The translations under genes were made by a program, and so were the position numbers. A stretch of DNA of 64,000 nt from Hwangdonia seohaensis (GTDB lineage Bacteria > Bacteroidota > Bacteroidia > Flavobacteriales > Flavobacteriaceae), in assembly GCF_031932625.1 (NCBI RefSeq), contig NZ_JAVSCK010000002.1:186001-250000 (forward strand), read 5' to 3'. The notes beneath the pieces were generated by a model. The model was given only the letters and a program-made list of their open reading frames with translations, was not told the origin of the DNA and searched no databases. Numbering within the stretch: position 1 is the stretch's first letter; each line of letters opens with the position of its first letter. This document shows, piece by piece, positions 16,827 through 26,269 of this stretch.

Positions 16827-18050
16827 ATGCGACGATTAAAAGTTTTTAGAAGTTTAGTTATTGATAGCCTTGATGCTACCACAAAAGGATCTGTTAAATA
16901 TAATGTTTGGATGGGGGTTTTAACCTTTATTATGCTTGTTGGTATGTATTGTTACGCCATACAATTGGACCAGGGTTTGAGCGTTACGGGCATGAACGAC
17001 CGGGTGAGTTGGGGTTTGTATATTTCTAATTTTACGTTTTTGGTTGGGGTAGCCGCAGCGGCGGTGATGCTGGTTATGCCAACTTATGTGCTTAAGGATA
17101 TTGATTTTAAACAAGCCGTGCTTATTGGCGAAGGGCTTGCCGTGGCGGCGCTTATTATGTGTTTGGCTTTTGTGGTTGCCGATATGGGCGGCCCATCGGT
17201 ACTTTGGCACATGATACCCGGAATTGGTGTGTTTAACTTCCCGAATTCGATGTTGACCTGGGATGTTATTGTGTTGAATGGTTACTTGTTTTTAAATTTG
17301 AGTATTCCGTTTTATATTCTTTTTAGGCGTTACCAAGGCAAGGTGCCCAACCCAAAAGTGTATATTCCTGGAGCCATTCTTTCAGTGCTGTGGGCGGTTG
17401 CCATTCATTTGGTTACGGCGTTTTTATATCAAGGATTACAGGCGCGTCCGTTTTGGAACAATGCCTTGTTGGGGCCTCGGTTTTTGGCATCGGCATTTGC
17501 TGCCGGACCTGCTTTGATTATTTTGGTTTTGGCGGTTATACGGTCGTTTACGGCATTTAAAATAGAAACCAAAACCATCAATAAGATTGCCATGATTGTT
17601 ACGGTTGCAGCCCAAATTAATATTATTATGTTGATTTCGGAGTTGTTTAAAGAGTTTTATGCGCCAACCCACCATAGTGAAAGTGCGTATTATTTATTTT
17701 TTGGATTGGAAGGAAAAACAGCCTTGTTACCATGGATTTGGACCGCGATTTCAATGAATGTTGTGGCTACCGTAATGTTAACCTTTAAACCGCTTCGAGA
17801 AAACCTAAAGGTGCTTTACTTTTGTTGCGGATTACTTTTTGTGGCGATTTGGATTGAAAAGGGATTCGGGCTTATCGTTCCTGGATTTATCCCCGGGCCT
17901 TATGGCAAAATCGTTGAATATTTACCAACCAAAATAGAGGTGGGCGTCACTTTAGGTATTTGGGCCATGGGTGCTTTTATTTTTACCATACTCGCCAAAA
18001 CTGCTATTGGTATAGAATTGGGTAAAATTAGATATAAGAAGAAATCCTGA
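16827..18050 (+). CDS. nrfD: NrfD/PsrC-like quinone-interacting membrane subunit
   Basis: 407 residues with about ten hydrophobic helices. NrfD/PsrC marks: DRVSWGLYISNFTFLVGVAA near 57, VADMGGPSVLWHMIPG, and NFPNSMLTWDVIVLNGYLFLN. These proteins bind quinol in the membrane and pair with a ferredoxin subunit, here the product of 15485-16606. The 220-bp spacer from that gene is filled by the dispersed repeat and hairpin. A short out-of-frame ATG lies 5 bases before the chosen start, so the start is fixed by the frame MRRLKVFRS. Confidence 0.88.
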   Translation: MRRLKVFRSLVIDSLDATTKGSVKYNVWMGVLTFIMLVGMYCYAIQLDQGLSVTGMNDRVSWGLYISNFTFLVGVAAAAVMLVMPTYVLKDIDFKQAVLIGEGLAVAALIMCLAFVVADMGGPSVLWHMIPGIGVFNFPNSMLTWDVIVLNGYLFLNLSIPFYILFRRYQGKVPNPKVYIPGAILSVLWAVAIHLVTAFLYQGLQARPFWNNALLGPRFLASAFAAGPALIILVLAVIRSFTAFKIETKTINKIAMIVTVAAQINIIMLISELFKEFYAPTHHSESAYYLFFGLEGKTALLPWIWTAISMNVVATVMLTFKPLRENLKVLYFCCGLLFVAIWIEKGFGLIVPGFIPGPYGKIVEYLPTKIEVGVTLGIWAMGAFIFTILAKTAIGIELGKIRYKKKS

Positions 18051-18094
18051 TTACCGAATTGTAATTTTATTCAAGCATTTTTTATTTGAATTTT

Positions 18095-18108
18095 ATGAGA
18101 TATGTCAT
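18095..18108. promoter_or_regulatory. palindromic operator upstream of the porin (Crp/Fnr-like)
   Basis: ATGAGATATGTCAT, 13 of 14 positions of the palindrome ATGACATATGTCAT, also found in the moeA-napD region at 11500-11513. Its centre is about 41.5 bases before the transcription start predicted from the -7 element at 18131-18138. That is the classical spacing of an activator touching RNA polymerase. Confidence 0.6.
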
Positions 18109-18130
18109 AAACTGCGCCGTGCATAGCCTA

Positions 18131-18138
18131 TATATTTG
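18131..18138 (+). promoter_or_regulatory. predicted -7 element of the porin promoter
   Basis: TATATTTG, an exact match to the Bacteroidota -7 consensus TAnnTTTG, 19 bases before the porin ATG. The predicted start is near 18143. Confidence 0.55.
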
Positions 18139-18157
18139 TACCATAAAAATTTAAAAA

Positions 18158-19420
18158 ATGAAAAAACAATACGTATTCATGTGCATGTTGATGGCGACCA
18201 TTCAATTCGCACAGGCACAATTTACATTAGATGGCGAGTTTAGACCCCGTAGCGAATACCGCCACGGATTTGGAAGCATTATTCCTGATGCTGCCGATGC
18301 CGGATTTGGAATTTCTACGAGAATTCGTTTAAATGCAGGCTATCAAGTTGATGCCTATAAGTTTTATTTGAGCTTGCAAGATGTGATGGTTTGGGGCGAA
18401 AATCGACAAATTCTACCTTACGATCAAAACAATTCGTTTGCTGTGTTTCAGGCTTGGGCGGAAATTAATTTAGGTGAAGGGTTTTCAACAAAATTAGGGC
18501 GTCAGGTTTTATCTTATGATGACCAGCGTATTATGGGCGGACTGGATTGGGCGCAGCAAGGGCGCAACCACGATGCGGCTTTGTTAAAGTATAAAAAAGG
18601 AAAGTTTTTAACTGATTTTGGCTTGGCATTTAATCAAGATTATTCGCATCCCACGGGTTTTGTTTCAACAGGAACGGGCTATAATACCACAGGTTTCTTT
18701 TCGTATAAAACCATGCAATATTTGTACTTAAAACAGGCTTGGGAAAACTTTTCCGGAAGCTTGTTGCTGTTAAATAATGGATTTCAGAAATTCGATACCA
18801 ACAACAATCCCGATGGCGTAAATAGCATTCAAACTTTAGGGACACATTTAGATTATAATAAAGGACGATTTGGAGTAGCTGCCAATGCGTTTCTTCAAGC
18901 GGGCGATAATGTAGATGGAGCTTATTTATTAGGATTGGATTTTAGTTATAAAGCATCCGATAAAATAGAACTTGGAGCAGGTTTGGAACTTATGAGCGGA
19001 AATGATACATCAACTCCAGATACCGAAGCATTCTTTCCATTATACGGCACAAACCATAAATTCAATGGGTTTATGGATTATTTCTTCGTAGGTAACCATG
19101 CCAATTCCATTGGGTTATTTGATGTTCATGTGAGTGCCAACTTTAAATTAAGCGAGACTTCTGGTTTATTGGTTAAAGTTTTAAATTTTAACGGCGAACA
19201 AGATTTACCAAGTGGAGAAAAATCTTTAGGAACAGAGTTGGATTTGGTCTTCTCAAAAAGCTTTAAAGGATACGCTTTAAAACTGGGCTATTCGCAAATG
19301 TTTGCTAGCGATGGCATGTACGAGTTAAAAGGTGTTGCTGAAAATGCCGCATCCGATATGCAAAATTGGGCGTGGGCGATGTTGGTGATTAAGCCTAAGT
19401 TTTTAAATGGAACCAATTAA
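18158..19420 (+). CDS. outer-membrane beta-barrel porin (alginate export-like family)
   Basis: 420 residues with a Sec signal (MKKQYVFMCMLMATIQFAQAQ). Repeated amphipathic strands follow, for example GEFRPRSEYRHGFG, GFGISTRIRLNAGYQ and KLGRQVLSYDDQRIMGGLDWAQQGRNHDA, the pattern of alginate-export-type porins. The C-terminus ends in hydrophobic strands. It has its own promoter with an operator shared with the nap promoter region, so it is probably co-regulated with nitrate respiration. Passage of nitrate or nitrite is an inference from context only. Confidence 0.8.
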   Translation: MKKQYVFMCMLMATIQFAQAQFTLDGEFRPRSEYRHGFGSIIPDAADAGFGISTRIRLNAGYQVDAYKFYLSLQDVMVWGENRQILPYDQNNSFAVFQAWAEINLGEGFSTKLGRQVLSYDDQRIMGGLDWAQQGRNHDAALLKYKKGKFLTDFGLAFNQDYSHPTGFVSTGTGYNTTGFFSYKTMQYLYLKQAWENFSGSLLLLNNGFQKFDTNNNPDGVNSIQTLGTHLDYNKGRFGVAANAFLQAGDNVDGAYLLGLDFSYKASDKIELGAGLELMSGNDTSTPDTEAFFPLYGTNHKFNGFMDYFFVGNHANSIGLFDVHVSANFKLSETSGLLVKVLNFNGEQDLPSGEKSLGTELDLVFSKSFKGYALKLGYSQMFASDGMYELKGVAENAASDMQNWAWAMLVIKPKFLNGTN

Positions 19421-19445
19421 ATTATAATATATTCATTTTTTTAAG

Positions 19446-19472
19446 AACCCTCTTTATTGAGGGTTTTTTTTT
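19446..19472 (+). terminator. intrinsic terminator after the porin
   Basis: Stem AACCCTC (19446-19452) pairs with GAGGGTT (19459-19465), followed by a run of T to 19472. It ends the porin transcript 26 bases after its stop codon. Confidence 0.88.
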
Positions 19473-19576
19473 ATTTCTTCATTCCAGAAATTATTCTGTA
19501 AACCCGTCAATTGTTTTGCCCCTAACTTTCTTAAAATTAAATTACATTTCTTACATTTAAGCAGTAAACGAATACT

Positions 19577-21112
19577 ATGCTTAAAAAAGTTTTTGGAAGT
19601 GCCGTTTTTGGTGTCGAAGCCACCACCATTACCGTGGAGGTTAACGTTGATAAGGGTGTGGGCTATCACCTTGTGGGGTTGCCCGATAATGCCATAAAGG
19701 AAAGTAATTTTAGAATTGCCGCAGCGCTACAGAATAATGGTTACAGAATCCCTGGCAAAAAGATTATTATTAATATGTCGCCTGCCGATTTACGAAAGGA
19801 GGGAAGCGCGTACGATTTAACTTTAGCCATCGGAATTCTAGCATCTACAGACCAAATTAAAGCCGAAGATTTAGAAAAATATTTGATAATGGGCGAGTTG
19901 TCGCTTGACGGCAGTTTGCAACCCATTAAAGGCGCTTTGCCTATTGCGGTGAAGGCCAGGGAAGAAGGCTTTAAAGGATTTATCCTGCCAAAACAAAACG
20001 CTAAAGAAGCTGCCATTGTAGACAATTTGGAAGTTTATGGTGTTGAGAATATAAAGGAAGTCATCAATTATTTTGATAAAGATGAAGCTCTTGAACAGAC
20101 CATAATCGATACCCGAAGGGAATTTGAAAAAAACCTGGACTTTCCGGAATTTGATTTTTCCGATGTAAAAGGACAGGAAAGCATTAAGCGTTGTATGGAA
20201 ATTGCAGCGGCTGGCGGCCATAACATTATTTTAATCGGGCCTCCGGGAGCGGGAAAAACCATGTTAGCAAAACGCTTACCGAGTATTTTACCGCCTATGA
20301 CCTTGCACGAGGCCTTGGAAACCACCAAAATACACTCTGTGGTTGGGCGCGTAAAAGATACCGGTTTGATGGCGCAACGCCCGTTTCGCAGTCCGCACCA
20401 CACCATATCGAACGTCGCCCTTGTTGGCGGCGGTAGTTTTCCGCAACCGGGTGAGATTTCCCTATCGCACAATGGCGTGTTGTTTTTGGATGAATTACCG
20501 GAATTTAAACGCGATGTTTTAGAAGTGTTGCGCCAACCATTGGAGGATAGGGAAGTAACCATTTCCCGCGCAAAATTTACGGTAACCTATCCATCATCGT
20601 TTATGTTGGTGGCGAGCATGAACCCGAGTCCGGGTGGTTATTTTAACGACCCCAGTGCACCGGTAACCTCAAGTCCCGCGGAAATGCAACGGTATTTAAG
20701 TAAAATTTCCGGCCCGTTGCTCGATAGAATCGATATTCATATTGAAGTGACGCCCGTACCTTTTGAAAAATTAAGTGAGGACAGAAAAGGCGAAACCTCG
20801 GTGGATATTAGAAAACGCGTTACCAAAGCCAGGACCATACAAACGGAGCGTTTTAAGAAATCGGATTCGGTACATTATAACGCGCAAATGAACACCAAAC
20901 AAATCCGTAAATATTGTGTTTTAGATGAAGCTTCAAAGCAACTTTTAAAAACCGCAATGGAGCGTTTAAACTTATCGGCACGGGCCTATGATAGAATATT
21001 AAAAGTGTCGAGAACTATTGCCGATTTGGAAGGGGTTGCAGATGTTAATGGTTCGCATATAAGTGAAGCGATTCAGTATAGAAGTTTGGATAGAGAAGGT
21101 TGGTTGGGATGA
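19577..21112 (+). CDS. comM: YifB/ComM family Mg-chelatase-like AAA ATPase
   Basis: 511 residues, full length. An N-terminal Lon-protease-like domain (KVFGSAVFGVEATTITVEV, NMSPADLRKEGSAYDL) is followed by the AAA core with Walker A IGPPGAGKTMLAKR, Walker B GVLFLDELPEF, and MNPSPGGYFNDP, then a helical C-terminus (LSARAYDRILKVSRTIADLEG, ending LDREGWLG). ComM is a branch-migration helicase aiding integration of incoming DNA in transformation. Its last 24 coding bases (21085-21108) recur at 29719-29742, so the 3' end looks like a target of island insertion. Confidence 0.94.
   Translation: MLKKVFGSAVFGVEATTITVEVNVDKGVGYHLVGLPDNAIKESNFRIAAALQNNGYRIPGKKIIINMSPADLRKEGSAYDLTLAIGILASTDQIKAEDLEKYLIMGELSLDGSLQPIKGALPIAVKAREEGFKGFILPKQNAKEAAIVDNLEVYGVENIKEVINYFDKDEALEQTIIDTRREFEKNLDFPEFDFSDVKGQESIKRCMEIAAAGGHNIILIGPPGAGKTMLAKRLPSILPPMTLHEALETTKIHSVVGRVKDTGLMAQRPFRSPHHTISNVALVGGGSFPQPGEISLSHNGVLFLDELPEFKRDVLEVLRQPLEDREVTISRAKFTVTYPSSFMLVASMNPSPGGYFNDPSAPVTSSPAEMQRYLSKISGPLLDRIDIHIEVTPVPFEKLSEDRKGETSVDIRKRVTKARTIQTERFKKSDSVHYNAQMNTKQIRKYCVLDEASKQLLKTAMERLNLSARAYDRILKVSRTIADLEGVADVNGSHISEAIQYRSLDREGWLG
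21085..21108 (+). repeat. comM 3'-end direct repeat, left copy (attachment-like)
   Basis: The last 24 bases of comM coding sequence before its final codons. 22 of 24 bases recur in the same orientation at 29719-29742. A weaker relative (18 of 22 bases to positions 21091-21112) lies at 25111-25132. The repeats bracket the accessory genes between comM and DUF2891. Confidence 0.75.
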
Positions 21113-21145
21113 GAAAAATAATGTATCAGATATAAAATAAATGCT

Positions 21146-24100
21146 ATGGCCAAACGAAGAAGTTTAAGGGATAAAAGAAGTAATATCAAGAATTCTAATT
21201 TTGTTGGTCGAAAGAAGCAAATTAGTGTCTTTTTGGAAAATCTAAAACTTGGTGTTGATCATGATTCTTTTATGAATATTTTTAACGTTTATGGTCAAGG
21301 AGGTGTAGGTAAAACAACATTGTCTCATAAATTTAAAGATTATGCTGAGAAAAGTGGGATGAAAGTTGTGTTAATTGACTTTGAGAATATCAAGCTCTAT
21401 TCTGTTCCTATTGTGATAAATGAAATGGCAGAACAATTAATTGATTGTAGCGGTCGTGGTTTCAAAAGCTTCTCTAAAAAGTATAATTCGTACCTAGAGA
21501 AAAGAAGTAAATTGGTTGTAAATCAATATGATGGAGTAAATAAAGTAGAAAGCTTAGCGTCTGGTACTTTTAAACTAGGTGTTAGCGCAGCTTCAGAATT
21601 TATCCCTGGTGGAAGTGTTATAAAAGAATTTTTGCCTATTGATACAATGGCAGAAGGAACGGGGAAATTAGTTAATAAGGCTTGGAGCAAATTTGGGAAT
21701 AAATATGATGTTGAAGAGGTTTTGCGACCCATTAAAAGCTTAACTGAAATATGGATTGAAGATTTATTTGATTATACGGAAAATGATGCGGTTTGTTTTA
21801 TTTTTGATAATTACGAAACGTCCAATCCAGATTTTGATTATTGGCTTCATAATTTATTAGAAGAGCAATATGGCGCAGTACCACATAACATACTAATTAT
21901 AGTAAGTGGCAGGGCAGAATTAGAAATCACTAGATGGTCGTCACTTTCAGATTTACTTGTAAAAATTCCTTTAGAACCCTTTACTATTGACGAGGCCACT
22001 GTGTTCTTGCAACAAAACGGTATTCGTGACGTAAATACCATAGAAACCATACTCTCTGTCTCTGGCAGATTACCTGTTTATTTGGCTTTGTTTGTTTTAG
22101 AAAACTCAATAGTCGATAATCAAATAGTATCGTTGCCAACCGAAAAAGTTGTTGGTCATTTTTTAAGGCGTATTGCTAACCCAGAGCATAAACACATAGC
22201 AAGATTAGGCGCTATTCCTAGGCATTTAAATTTGGATATCATTAAAAGAATATTGGATGATGTTCAAGAACCGGAAAAATTGTTTCATTGGCTAAAACAC
22301 AGATCGTTTATTCAAAAAAGGAATGGTAAATGGTCGTATCATTCTATCATTAGAGAACAAATCCTCACTTATATTCAAGAAGAAAGTAAAGAAAACTGGG
22401 TTGAAATACACAATAGAATAGCCGATTACTACTTAAAAATGTCTAAAAACATGGGTTTCAAAAGTATTAATGATGCTAGAGAAAGCACAGTTTGGGTAGA
22501 GTATAATCTAGAATACCATTACCATAAGCTATGCGCCAATCATCGAACCCAAATTCCAGATTTTTTTAAAAGTTTTTTGGAATTCATAAACGGACATAAA
22601 AACTATAAAGATGCTTTGTTTTGGTTAGAAGTTTTCATACAAGCTAATAACACAGGAATAAACAGCAAATGGTTAAATGTTTTTGAAAAAGGCATTACAA
22701 ATTTTGTTAATAGCCAACAAGATTTTGGCTCTGGCTTATGGAAAGAAATTCTGGATTCTGGTTGGTTTAATGAAAACTCTAAGCTTAAAGGTTACTTATT
22801 CCATTTAATGGGATATTCAAAAAGATCGCAAGGAGAATTGGAAGATGCTATATTGTATTTTGAAAAAGTCTTGGATACAAATTTTAACAGAAAGGAAGTT
22901 ACACTAAATAACCTGGTTAATTTGTTTATAGATAATAAACGGTACAATGAGGCAAAAACATATAACTCAAAATTATTAGAAGATGATCATGATAGTTTAA
23001 ATGGTAGGTGGAATTTAGGCAGAATCCATTCACGCTTAAAAGAATACGATAAGGCTTTCATCCAATTTAAAAAAGTTTTGGAATTGGTTCCAAACAATGC
23101 AATTGCTCATTATAATTTAGGAACCGTTTACGAAAATCAAAAAAAACTAAATAAAGCTATTGAGTGTTACAAAAACGCTTTTAAACTAGATTCAAATTAT
23201 CTAGACCCTTCTTATGCCATTGCTAAGCTATTGGTAAAACAAGAAAAAAAAGATTTAGCAATACAGCAATATAAAAACATTTTAAGCATTGATCCCAACT
23301 ACATAAATGCTTACAATGGGCTGAGTGAAATTTATATAAATGATAATAATGATGATCTCGCTATAAAATTATTCAAAAAAGGGATTGAGGAAAGCGGCCC
23401 AAAGGTTGCTAGTTTTTTATTGAACAAAATAGGAATTATACACCAAAACAAAGGAAACTACACAAAGGCTATTGATGTTTACAACGAGGTTATTTTAATG
23501 GATGCTACTTTTTACGCCCCATACTACAATAAAGGCATGTGTTATGGGTATTTAGAAAAATACGATAAATCAATAGAGTCATTTAAAAAATCCATAGAGT
23601 ATAGCCCTACTTTCTCTGATGCTTACTGTAACCTAGGTGTTATTTATGCAACTTTGGGCAAAACAAAAAAAGCGCTCAAATATTATGATAAATCAATTGA
23701 TTTAAATTCAAATAACGATGTGTCTTACTTCAATAAAGCTACCATCTATACAAAACAAGGAGAATTAGAGCAAGCCATTGAACTGTACAAAAAAAGTATT
23801 GATTGTAATCCTAAATATATTAATGCTTATCGTGGTATTATCGAGGTTTTAACTACTCAAAAGAATTATGAACAATCCATATTATATTGTAAAAAAGTTC
23901 TTGTATTAGATTCAAGTTTATATTTAATACATAATGTATTAGGCTGGAATTTAATTTTAATGGATGAATTGGATAAAGCTGAAGAATATTTAGAAAAGCA
24001 TAAAGATTTATCCGATGAATTGAATAAAGTTGCATCAATGAATATTGGGCATATAAAGCTTATGAAAAAAGATATTGAAAGTGCAAAAGAAATGTACACT

Positions 24101-24235
24101 TTAAGCCTCAAGCTTTTTAATAAAGACAACCATTTCTTTAAAGGAATGGAACAGGATTATATAGATTTAAAGATGGAAGACAAAGGCATTCTTCTCAAGG
24201 GTTTTGAGAAAATATTACTTGATTTAAAAAGTTGA
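21146..24235 (+). CDS. STAND-type NTPase with C-terminal TPR array
   Basis: 1029 residues. The start is basic, then NFVGRKKQISVFLENL leads to the P-loop GQGGVGKTT (50-58). Walker B is FIFDNYE (218-224), then IIVSGRAELE and a GxP-like SGRLPVYLALF, and a winged-helix part (KWSYHSIIREQIL). From about 540 to 1000 there are at least ten TPR units (for example AIAHYNLGTVYENQKKLNKAIECYKNAF). STAND ATPases with superstructure repeats are usually sensors that oligomerise on ligand binding and act in signalling or phage defence. No effector domain is seen at either end, so the response may need a partner. It is the first gene after comM. Confidence 0.82.
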   Translation: MAKRRSLRDKRSNIKNSNFVGRKKQISVFLENLKLGVDHDSFMNIFNVYGQGGVGKTTLSHKFKDYAEKSGMKVVLIDFENIKLYSVPIVINEMAEQLIDCSGRGFKSFSKKYNSYLEKRSKLVVNQYDGVNKVESLASGTFKLGVSAASEFIPGGSVIKEFLPIDTMAEGTGKLVNKAWSKFGNKYDVEEVLRPIKSLTEIWIEDLFDYTENDAVCFIFDNYETSNPDFDYWLHNLLEEQYGAVPHNILIIVSGRAELEITRWSSLSDLLVKIPLEPFTIDEATVFLQQNGIRDVNTIETILSVSGRLPVYLALFVLENSIVDNQIVSLPTEKVVGHFLRRIANPEHKHIARLGAIPRHLNLDIIKRILDDVQEPEKLFHWLKHRSFIQKRNGKWSYHSIIREQILTYIQEESKENWVEIHNRIADYYLKMSKNMGFKSINDARESTVWVEYNLEYHYHKLCANHRTQIPDFFKSFLEFINGHKNYKDALFWLEVFIQANNTGINSKWLNVFEKGITNFVNSQQDFGSGLWKEILDSGWFNENSKLKGYLFHLMGYSKRSQGELEDAILYFEKVLDTNFNRKEVTLNNLVNLFIDNKRYNEAKTYNSKLLEDDHDSLNGRWNLGRIHSRLKEYDKAFIQFKKVLELVPNNAIAHYNLGTVYENQKKLNKAIECYKNAFKLDSNYLDPSYAIAKLLVKQEKKDLAIQQYKNILSIDPNYINAYNGLSEIYINDNNDDLAIKLFKKGIEESGPKVASFLLNKIGIIHQNKGNYTKAIDVYNEVILMDATFYAPYYNKGMCYGYLEKYDKSIESFKKSIEYSPTFSDAYCNLGVIYATLGKTKKALKYYDKSIDLNSNNDVSYFNKATIYTKQGELEQAIELYKKSIDCNPKYINAYRGIIEVLTTQKNYEQSILYCKKVLVLDSSLYLIHNVLGWNLILMDELDKAEEYLEKHKDLSDELNKVASMNIGHIKLMKKDIESAKEMYTLSLKLFNKDNHFFKGMEQDYIDLKMEDKGILLKGFEKILLDLKS

Positions 24236-24368
24236 AAATTAATATTGGTCATTAATTATTATTGATAATCAGTGATAGGCTCGAAGCGATTAAATCTTGG
24301 GTATTATATAGAAAATGATGACGGTACTAGTTTACATAAAGTCATAAAAACAAAAATAATTTAAGATT

Positions 24369-25079
24369 ATGAAAAAAATAGTTTTTATATGGATGGTCAG
24401 CATCTTATCATTTGGATTAAATGCTCAAAGCATTATTGGAGCTTGGGAAGGCAATTACAAAACCGAGACTGGCGAAAACCTAAAAAGTGTAGTCATATTT
24501 ACTGATGGCTATCAAGCAACAGCAGTTTATAATGCAGACACGGGTACATTTATTAGCACTACCGGTGGTACCTGGGAATTAGATGGAGATACCATGACTG
24601 AAAAAGTAGAATTCGATACGAATAATCCAGAACGTGTTGGTACCGAAAAAAGCTTTAAGATTGTGGTAACAAATTTCGAGTTGGAAATTGTTGGCTCTGA
24701 TAATAAATTAAAAAAAATAGATAACGGAACTCCTGGGAAATTACAAGGTGCATGGTTAATGTCGGGTCGGGTTAGAAACGGAGAAACCCAATCGCGAGAT
24801 GTAAACAGACCCAGAAAAACCATGAAAACTTTATCGGGTACGCGTTTTCAGTGGATTGCTTATAACACAGAAACCAAACAATTTATGGGAACTGGTGGAG
24901 GAACATACACCACGATTGATGGTAAATATACCGAGAACATCGAGTTTTTCTCAAGAGATGATACACGTGTAGGAGCAAGTTTGAAATTCGATTTCAGTTT
25001 GGTTGATGGTCATTGGGTCCACCAAGGGTTCTCCAGTAAAGGCGACCCATTGCATGAAATTTGGAGTCTTCGAAATTAG
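24369..25079 (+). CDS. secreted two-repeat beta-rich protein of unknown function
   Basis: 236 residues with a Sec signal (MKKIVFIWMVSILSFGLNAQ). The mature part is two copies of one lipocalin-like unit: copy 1 has IIGAWEGNYKTETGE, TGTFISTTGGTWELDGD and NNPERVGTEKSF; copy 2 has LQGAWLMSGR, NTETKQFMGTGGGTYTTIDG and RDDTRVGASLKF. Similar proteins occur widely in Flavobacteria without an assigned role. It stands in the comM-bounded region, 133 bases after the STAND gene, with no visible shared promoter. Confidence 0.72.
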   Translation: MKKIVFIWMVSILSFGLNAQSIIGAWEGNYKTETGENLKSVVIFTDGYQATAVYNADTGTFISTTGGTWELDGDTMTEKVEFDTNNPERVGTEKSFKIVVTNFELEIVGSDNKLKKIDNGTPGKLQGAWLMSGRVRNGETQSRDVNRPRKTMKTLSGTRFQWIAYNTETKQFMGTGGGTYTTIDGKYTENIEFFSRDDTRVGASLKFDFSLVDGHWVHQGFSSKGDPLHEIWSLRN

Positions 25080-25110
25080 TTGTTTCATTGATTAATAGTA
25101 TTGGTATATG

Positions 25111-25132
25111 TATAGCAGGTTGGTTGTGATAA
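25111..25132 (+). repeat. weak comM 3'-end-like sequence
   Basis: 18 of 22 bases agree with comM positions 21091-21112, including the core AGGTTGGTTG. It lies between the secreted two-repeat protein gene and the DUF695 gene. Because GGTTGGTT also occurs elsewhere in the window, this copy may be chance. If real it would split the accessory region into two modules. Confidence 0.35.
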
Positions 25133-25177
25133 ATTCCAACGAATACTAGAATCTGTTTTTAATAATTAGAATATAAA

Positions 25178-26269
25178 ATGAGTTTTTTTAAAAAGTTTTT
25201 GGTAAAAGATAAACCTATAAAATCGTATTCCGATTTCTGGGATTGGTTTGTTCAAAATGAAGGCAAATTTCATAAAGTGATAAAGAACCAAGGAGATATT
25301 AATAAGGTTTTTTTCAGCAAACTAGCTCCAAAATTAAATGAATTGAAAGATGGCTTTTGGTTTTTAACGGGCATGTACGATAACGATATAGCTGAATTGA
25401 TTCTAACGGCAGATGGAACGGTTAAAAATATTGTTTTTGTGGAGGAATTGGTTGATGCCGCTCCAAAAATTAATGGTTGGAAAATTACGGCTTTAAAACC
25501 ACCGTCTAAGGCAAATACTTTTGCTATTGAAATGGGAGGCTATAAATTTGATGAAACCACAATGAGTTTTTATTCGAATGAATTATCAGGTTTTCCAGAT
25601 GAAATTGACATTACTATTACTCACAAAGACTTAATGGAAGAAAATAGGAGCGAAATCACAAATGGGGTTTATTTATCCTTAGATAACTCATTAGGAGAAC
25701 TTAAATCAATTTCACTTATTGATAATTTGAATGTAATTAATACAAAAGATGCTTTAAATGATTTGGTTCCAATCGACAAACTAAATGATTTTTTAATTTG
25801 GAGAGAAAAAGAGTTTGTTGAAAAATATGATGGTATAAGATATAATACCGATAAAGATAATTTCACGGGACTGGAAGCTAAATTAAAAAACGGACTTCCT
25901 TTAATTGCTATTGTTAACGCAGATTTGCTTTCCTGGGATAGCAAAGCATCTCATCCTTGGATTGCCGTTTTAGAAATTGAATATGATGGTAAAGAAAACA
26001 AAGGAATGCCGAATAAAGTGGATTATGATTTAATGAATAATATCGAAGAAGAAATACTTTTAAAGCTTAAAGATTTTGATGGTTACTTAAATGTTGGAAG
26101 GCAAACCGCGGAAAATATTAGGGAAATTTATTTTGCATGTACAGATTTTAGAAAACCTTCAAAGGTTTTTTACGAAGTTCAATCTAAATATGCCAAGGAC
26201 TTTAGAATTGAATTTGATATTTATAGAGACAAATATTGGCAATCTTTTGAAAGGTTTATATCCAATTAA
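25178..26269 (+). CDS. DUF695 domain protein
   Basis: 363 residues, cytoplasmic by sequence. The C-terminal part (about 245-363) fits DUF695: PLIAIVNADLL, SHPWIAVLEIEYDG, and the closing IYFACTDFRKPSKVFYEVQ. The N-terminal part (SYSDFWDWFVQNEGKFHKVIK) resembles regions often fused to DUF695. The function is unknown. It is flanked by a decayed transposase on one side and a weak comM-like repeat on the other. Confidence 0.68.
   Translation: MSFFKKFLVKDKPIKSYSDFWDWFVQNEGKFHKVIKNQGDINKVFFSKLAPKLNELKDGFWFLTGMYDNDIAELILTADGTVKNIVFVEELVDAAPKINGWKITALKPPSKANTFAIEMGGYKFDETTMSFYSNELSGFPDEIDITITHKDLMEENRSEITNGVYLSLDNSLGELKSISLIDNLNVINTKDALNDLVPIDKLNDFLIWREKEFVEKYDGIRYNTDKDNFTGLEAKLKNGLPLIAIVNADLLSWDSKASHPWIAVLEIEYDGKENKGMPNKVDYDLMNNIEEEILLKLKDFDGYLNVGRQTAENIREIYFACTDFRKPSKVFYEVQSKYAKDFRIEFDIYRDKYWQSFERFISN

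Noticed and set aside
16822..16839. ATG at 16822 as start of the NrfD-like gene
   Set aside because: That frame reads only five codons to a stop; the ATG at 16827 gives the long frame with NrfD motifs.
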